Below, piece by piece: positions 56,214 to 64,000 of a stretch of 64,000 bases of DNA. The notes beneath the pieces were generated by a model. That model saw only the letters and a list, made by a program, of their open reading frames with translations, made no database searches and was not told the origin of the DNA. The DNA is from Hyphomonadaceae bacterium (GTDB lineage Bacteria; Pseudomonadota; Alphaproteobacteria; Caulobacterales; Aquidulcibacteraceae). The translations under genes and the position numbers were made by a program. Numbering within the stretch: the stretch's first letter is position 1; each line of letters opens with the position of its first letter. The stretch lies in contig JAHDXR010000001.1 in NCBI GenBank assembly GCA_023384105.1, forward strand, positions 248,001-312,000. The letters run 5' to 3'.

Positions 56214-56960
56214 ATGACAATCGACAACGAAAACGACCTCGAAGCGCTGAAGCGGATCGGCGCGATCGTGGCGCGGACGCTCCAGGCCATGGGCAAGGCG
56301 CTCGAGCCGGGGATGACCACGCGCGAACTTGATGGAATCGGCGCGGCTCTGCTGGAGCGGGAAGGTGCGCGGCCGGCGCCGGCGCTGACGTACGGCTTTC
56401 CCGGCGCGACCTGCATCTCGGTGTTCCCCGACATCGCCCACGGCGTTCCCGGCGAGCGCGTGCTGAGGGCAGGCGATCTGGTGAATATCGACGTCTCGGC
56501 CGAGAAGGACGGCTATTTCGCCGACACCGGCGCGAGCTTCGTGATGGCGCCCAAGACGGCGAAGCTCGAGCGGCTGGCGCGCGACGGCAAGCGGGCGATG
56601 TGGGCGGGCGTGCAGAGCGTGCGCGCGGGCGCCAGGCTGGGCGACATCGGCCGCGCCGTGCAGGGCTTCGCCGACCGGAACGGCTACACCTTGATCCGCA
56701 ATCTCGCCAGCCACGGCGTCGGCCGCGGGCTGCACGAAGAGCCGGGCTCAATCCCGACCTGGTACGAGCCCGGCGAACGCCGGCACATCGATGAGGGCCT
56801 CGTCTTCACCATCGAGCCGTTCCTGTCGATGGGCTCGGAATGGGCGGTGGAAGGCGACGACGAATGGACGCTGCGCGCCGACACCGGACGGCCGACCGTC
56901 CAATTCGAGCATACGCTGGTCGCCACTAGGCGCGGCTATCTCGTGTTGACGGCGGCGTGA
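56214..56960 (+). CDS. map: methionine aminopeptidase, type I
   Basis: 248 residues with the pita-bread fold. Removes the initiator methionine from nascent proteins. Metal ligands are all visible: the two aspartates in VNIDVSAEKDGYFADTGASF, His in ASHGVGRGLHEEP, Glu in FTIEPFLS and Glu in VQFEHTLV. The substrate-contact TYGFPGATCISV is also present. There is no N-terminal zinc-binding or SH3 extension. It sits between the rplKA and rplJL units, an unusual place. Alphaproteobacteria often have several map paralogues, so this may not be the essential copy. The stop overlaps a small GTG-start frame. Confidence 0.92.
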   Translation: MTIDNENDLEALKRIGAIVARTLQAMGKALEPGMTTRELDGIGAALLEREGARPAPALTYGFPGATCISVFPDIAHGVPGERVLRAGDLVNIDVSAEKDGYFADTGASFVMAPKTAKLERLARDGKRAMWAGVQSVRAGARLGDIGRAVQGFADRNGYTLIRNLASHGVGRGLHEEPGSIPTWYEPGERRHIDEGLVFTIEPFLSMGSEWAVEGDDEWTLRADTGRPTVQFEHTLVATRRGYLVLTAA

Positions 56961-57139
56961 GATCGCGCGAGCCGCCGCGCCGCAGCTGGCGGCTCTACGC
57001 GGCGCTCGCTCTGATCGTCCTCGCGTCGGCGCTGCTGCTGCAGGATACGCTCACGCGCGCCATCGCGCGCTGGCTCGCGAGCGTCTGGGTGGCGACAGTC
57101 GATCTCCTGCTGCGCATCGTCAGCGCGCCGCTGGGCTAA
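56957..57139 (+). CDS. possible small single-pass membrane protein
   Basis: 60 residues from a GTG that overlaps the map stop codon (GTGA). A basic start (MRSREPPRRSWRLY) is followed by a hydrophobic helix (AALALIVLASALLLQ), then a second amphipathic helix (VWVATVDLLLRIVSA). Positive-inside charge and coupling to map support it; no family is recognised, and the region is high-GC, so it may be chance. Confidence 0.4.
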   Translation: MRSREPPRRSWRLYAALALIVLASALLLQDTLTRAIARWLASVWVATVDLLLRIVSAPLG

Positions 57140-57581
57140 AGCGCCCATGGACCGTCGGCGTCCCGCCGGCCTGCGCCGGACTTTTAAAAGAGAGGAGCGC
57201 GGCGGCGCCGCGTGCTCCCAATCTTCGTAGGTTCACGCAGGCCGGCGGGACGTCGGCAGTCCATAGGCGCGCGCCAGCGTCAGCCGCGCGCCCAACTGAG
57301 CATATTGTTCGAGCGACGCGCCGAAGACGTCGCGCGGCGCAGCGTGGTCCTGGGTGTGTCGTTCTGACGGCGCCCTGCCGCGCCGGCTTGCCAGACGCAG
57401 AGAATTGTGCCTGCGGCCCTTGCGGCGGCGCTCTAAACCGTGCATATCGCCGCGTTCGGCAGGGGTTAACCCGGCCGAGACCTGTCCGAGACTGCAGGCG
57501 CCGTCCGCATGGATCGCCCGATAGGGCGCTGTGTGCGTGGCTTAAATCCTTGAAAGATTTGGCTTTCCGGGGCCCGCAATA
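57140..57581. other. spacer upstream of the rplJ leader
   Basis: Contains the palindromic repeat at 57147-57264 and about 300 bp more. A minus-strand frame (57445-57233) is open but has no recognised domain and runs into the repeat. The rplJL promoter should be at the right end, near TTGAAAG at 57550. Confidence 0.5.
57147..57264. repeat. palindromic intergenic repeat (REP-like), copy 5
   Basis: Starts ATGGACCGTCGGCGTCCCGC and ends GGCGGGACGTCGGCAGTCCAT; inner arms CCGGCCTGCG / CGCAGGCCGG also pair. Same architecture as 8901-9041. Confidence 0.8.
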
Positions 57582-57810
57582 GACAGAGCTGACGTTTTTC
57601 GGGGCGGTCTGTCAAGTCCGCCTTGTAGGCCCGGCCTCTGGGACAGGCAGCGCGTGGATCGCGCGCCGTTTCGGGGGTCATTCCGCCGGCCGGCTGGTCC
57701 GCGTGCGTCATGGGACGCCGGATTGGCCGGCGGCCCAGCACGAGGTCCGATGTTTCGGACCTCACCCTAGCAAGAGCCCGGTCGTCAAACGGCCGGGTGG
57801 GGAGACCGCA
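57582..57810 (+). promoter_or_regulatory. structured leader of rplJ-rplL (probable L10 autoregulatory site)
   Basis: Three hairpins precede rplJ: GACAGA (57582) with TCTGTC (57608); a perfect GAGGTCCGA / TCGGACCTC stem (57742-57763, loop TGTT); and CCCGG / CCGGG just before the ribosome-binding site. In many bacteria the L10-L12 complex binds such a leader to repress translation. The position fits; the exact L10-binding kink-turn was not identified. Confidence 0.55.
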
Positions 57811-58326
57811 ATGGATCGTGCTCAGAAGGCCGAAACGGTGGAGGCGCTGAAAGGCGTATTCGCCGGGGCCGGCGTGGTGGTCGTTGGCCACTATTCCGGC
57901 CTGACCGTTGCGGATTTGACGGTGCTGCGCACCCGCCTTCGTGCAGAGGGCGGCGCGCTCAAAGTGGTGAAGAACCGCCTGGTGAAGCTGGCGATCGCGG
58001 ACACGCCCAAGGCCTCCGCCGCCGACCTGTTCACCGGCCCAACGGCCATCGCCTACTCCGCAGACCCGATCACCGCCGCCAAGGTGGCTGTCGCGTACGC
58101 GAAGGAAAAAGAGAAGTTCGCCATCCTCGGCGGCCTTTTCGGCGACCAGCTGCTCAACAAGGAAGGCGTGCAGGCCCTTGCCACGCTGCCTTCGCTCGAC
58201 GAGCTGCGTGGCAAGATCATTGGTCTGGTGCAGGCGCCCGCGACGAAGATCGCCGGCGTGCTCGCAGCGCCCGGCGGCCAGCTGGCGCGCGTGCTCAATG
58301 CCTACGCCACCAAGGACGCCGCTTAA
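57811..58326 (+). CDS. rplJ: 50S ribosomal protein L10
   Basis: 171 residues from ATG 57811 (GGGGAG 6 nt upstream), MDRAQKAETVEALKGVFAGA. L10 anchors L7/L12 dimers to the ribosome. Landmarks: VVVGHYSGLTVADLTVLRTR, LKVVKNRLVKLAI, LFTGPTAIAYS, and the C-terminal helix that binds L12 (LARVLNAYATKDAA). rplL follows after 54 bp. Confidence 0.98.
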   Translation: MDRAQKAETVEALKGVFAGAGVVVVGHYSGLTVADLTVLRTRLRAEGGALKVVKNRLVKLAIADTPKASAADLFTGPTAIAYSADPITAAKVAVAYAKEKEKFAILGGLFGDQLLNKEGVQALATLPSLDELRGKIIGLVQAPATKIAGVLAAPGGQLARVLNAYATKDAA

Positions 58327-58380
58327 CCGTCACATCCGCATTTCGTTGAAAACACGTACAAAACGTCAGGAACAAAGATC

Positions 58381-58755
<375 letters not shown>

Positions 58756-58769
58756 CTCGCACACAGCAA

Positions 58770-58812
58770 GCGGAAGCGCGGCCCTCCCCACGGGGACGGT
58801 CGCGGCTTCCGC
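58770..58812 (+). promoter_or_regulatory. rplL-rpoB intergenic hairpin (attenuator or processing site)
   Basis: GCGGAAGCGCGGCC and GGTCGCGGCTTCCGC form an imperfect long stem around an inner CCCC/GGGG hairpin. There is no T-run, so partial termination or RNase processing, as known between rplL and rpoB in E. coli, is more likely than full termination. Confidence 0.5.
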
Positions 58813-59011
58813 ACTTGCGCGTCCGGAGGCCGATTTCGCCTGGGACGCGTCGAAGCGCCGTCCGCCCACGGCGTTTCGAGCGAAGGGTCGGACCCGTAGC
58901 GATCGCGGGGCCAGGGCGGACAAAAAGGCGGCTCATGCTGCCCGCGCTGGCGAACCTTATGGCCGGAGGTTCGCACTCTAACGCGGGGAGCGCATGGGAA
59001 GACGAGAACAG

Positions 59012-63106
<4,095 letters not shown>

Positions 63107-63116
63107 GTGAACACAA

Positions 63117-63140
63117 CCTCTCCCCCGCGCGGGGGAGAGG
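63117..63140. repeat. palindrome in the rpoB-rpoC spacer
   Basis: CCTCTCCCCCGC / GCGGGGGAGAGG, perfect. A second related block (TTCTCTCCCTCGCGGGGGAG) lies at 63252-63271, so the 199-bp spacer appears to be a two-ended intergenic element inserted between rpoB and rpoC. Confidence 0.7.
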
Positions 63141-63305
63141 TCGACGCGCCGGGCGCGTCGGGCGAGGGGAAGCGGTGCGGAAGAAAGTGCTGGCAGCGAT
63201 GAAGCGCTATGTTCTGATCCCCGCCCCCTCATCCGGCCCTTTGGGCCATCTTCTCTCCCTCGCGGGGGAGAAGGAAGAAGCGAAATTCGAGGGAGAACTC
63301 CCACT

Positions 63306-64000
63306 ATGAACGCAATGAACCAAGACCTGATCAACAACACCTTCGGCAACCAGCCGCCGGCGCCGGTGTTCGATCAGATCAAGATCTCGATCGCGAGCCC
63401 GGAGCAGATCAAGTCCTGGAGTTTTGGCGAGATCAAGAAGCCGGAGACGATCAACTACCGCACGTTCAAGCCGGAACGCGACGGCCTGTTCTGCGCGCGC
63501 ATCTTCGGCCCGATCAAGGACTACGAGTGCTTGTGCGGCAAGTACAAGCGTATGAAGTACAAAGACATCATCTGCGAAAAATGCGGCGTGCAGGTGACGC
63601 TCCAGCGCGTGCGCCGCGAGCGCATGGGCCATATCGAGCTGGCCGCGCCGGTCGCGCACATCTGGTTCCTGAAATCGCTGCCGAGCCGCATCGCGCTGAT
63701 GCTCGACATGGCGTTGAAGGACATCGAGAAGGTGCTCTATTTCGAGCAGTACATCGTGCTCGAACCGGGGCTGACGCCGCTCGAAGCCAAGCAGCTGCTG
63801 ACGGAAGAAGATTATCTCCGCGCCCAGGACGAGTACGGCGAGGACAGCTTCACCGCCGCCATCGGCGCCGAAGCGATCCGTGAACTGCTGATGGGGCTCA
63901 ACCTCGAGAAGGAGGCCGAGCAGCTGCGCAAGGAGATCGCGGAATCGACCTCCGAGTTGAAGCCGAAGAAGCTCGCCAAGCGCCTGAAGCTGGTCGAGGC
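63306..64000 (+). CDS. rpoC: DNA-directed RNA polymerase beta' subunit, N-terminal 231 codons
   Basis: Runs off the right edge. ATG 63306 ([23 protein letters not shown] upstream, a second Met three codons later). Landmarks: [39 protein letters not shown], and the N-terminal zinc site [13 protein letters not shown]...CEKCG with four cysteines. Then [20 protein letters not shown], the beta-prime clamp. The catalytic NADFDGD loop lies beyond the window. Confidence 0.98.
   Translation, partial: MNAMNQDLINNTFGNQPPAPVFDQIKISIASPEQIKSWSFGEIKKPETINYRTFKPERDGLFCARIFGPIKDYECLCGKYKRMKYKDIICEKCGVQVTLQRVRRERMGHIELAAPVAHIWFLKSLPSRIALMLDMALKDIEKVLYFEQYIVLEPGLTPLEAKQLLTEEDYLRAQDEYGEDSFTAAIGAEAIRELLMGLNLEKEAEQLRKEIAESTSELKPKKLAKRLKLVE

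Noticed and set aside
57233-57445. Minus-strand 70-codon frame ending ...GARLTLARAYGLPTS
   Set aside because: Runs into the palindromic repeat and has no supporting start or domain; possibly a gene fragment, but not provable.

Overview
The window is GC-rich bacterial chromosome. The proteins (RpsL, RpsG, EF-G, NusG, RpoB), the many TonB-dependent receptors with alanine-rich signal peptides, and the gene order tRNA-Trp/secE/nusG/rplKA/rplJL/rpoBC all point to an alphaproteobacterium, probably near Caulobacterales/Hyphomonadales. That placement is my inference from protein style, not from a search.

Layout. Bases 1-2304 hold the end of a TonB-dependent receptor, followed by a sulfotransferase-like gene. 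Bases 3468-6557 hold the rpsL-rpsG-fusA operon. Bases 6776-11549 hold two secreted GSGD-repeat (DUF2807-like) proteins, two small outer-membrane barrels and a VOC-fold protein. At 12032 lies tRNA-Trp. In alphaproteobacteria this gene normally sits just upstream of secE, but here secE is at 44924, so about 33 kb of accessory DNA separates the two.

The accessory block is a mosaic. (a) 11.7-17.4 kb is an integrative-element fragment: a large serine recombinase whose frame runs into the tRNA, a HipBA toxin-antitoxin pair with a palindromic operator, and the N-terminal part of a plasmid-type ParB. (b) 17.4-30.9 kb is a catabolic cluster of AtuA-like/DUF4387 proteins, a doubled carboxymuconolactone-decarboxylase-like protein, FAD- and FMN-linked oxidases, a fused indolepyruvate:ferredoxin oxidoreductase, LeuCD, a D-2-hydroxyacid dehydrogenase and LysR. 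Several of its genes are broken: ParB is fused in frame to a beheaded AtuA, the FAD oxidase has lost its N-terminus, and a histidine kinase is reduced to 99 codons. (c) 31.4-44.3 kb is a CRISPR locus of about 146 repeats with only an adaptation module, cas2 and a cas4-cas1 fusion, and no effector genes. It is bracketed by two related ~108-bp direct repeats.

The CRISPR array is the most interesting part. It reads on the minus strand from a leader next to cas2. The conserved repeat appears to have changed length twice, about 37, then 35, then 36 nt from oldest to newest, while mean spacer length stayed near 37 nt. One protospacer seems to have been captured twice with ends differing by 1 nt. 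A partial antisense repeat lies upstream of cas4-cas1.

From 44924 the core resumes with secE-nusG, but nusG and rplK are separated by about 9.2 kb carrying a TetR regulator, three paralogous TonB-dependent receptors and a DUF1810 gene. Then follow rplK-rplA, a type I methionine aminopeptidase, rplJ-rplL, rpoB and the start of rpoC. Palindromic intergenic repeats (ends TGGACCGCCGGCG...) recur throughout the core parts.
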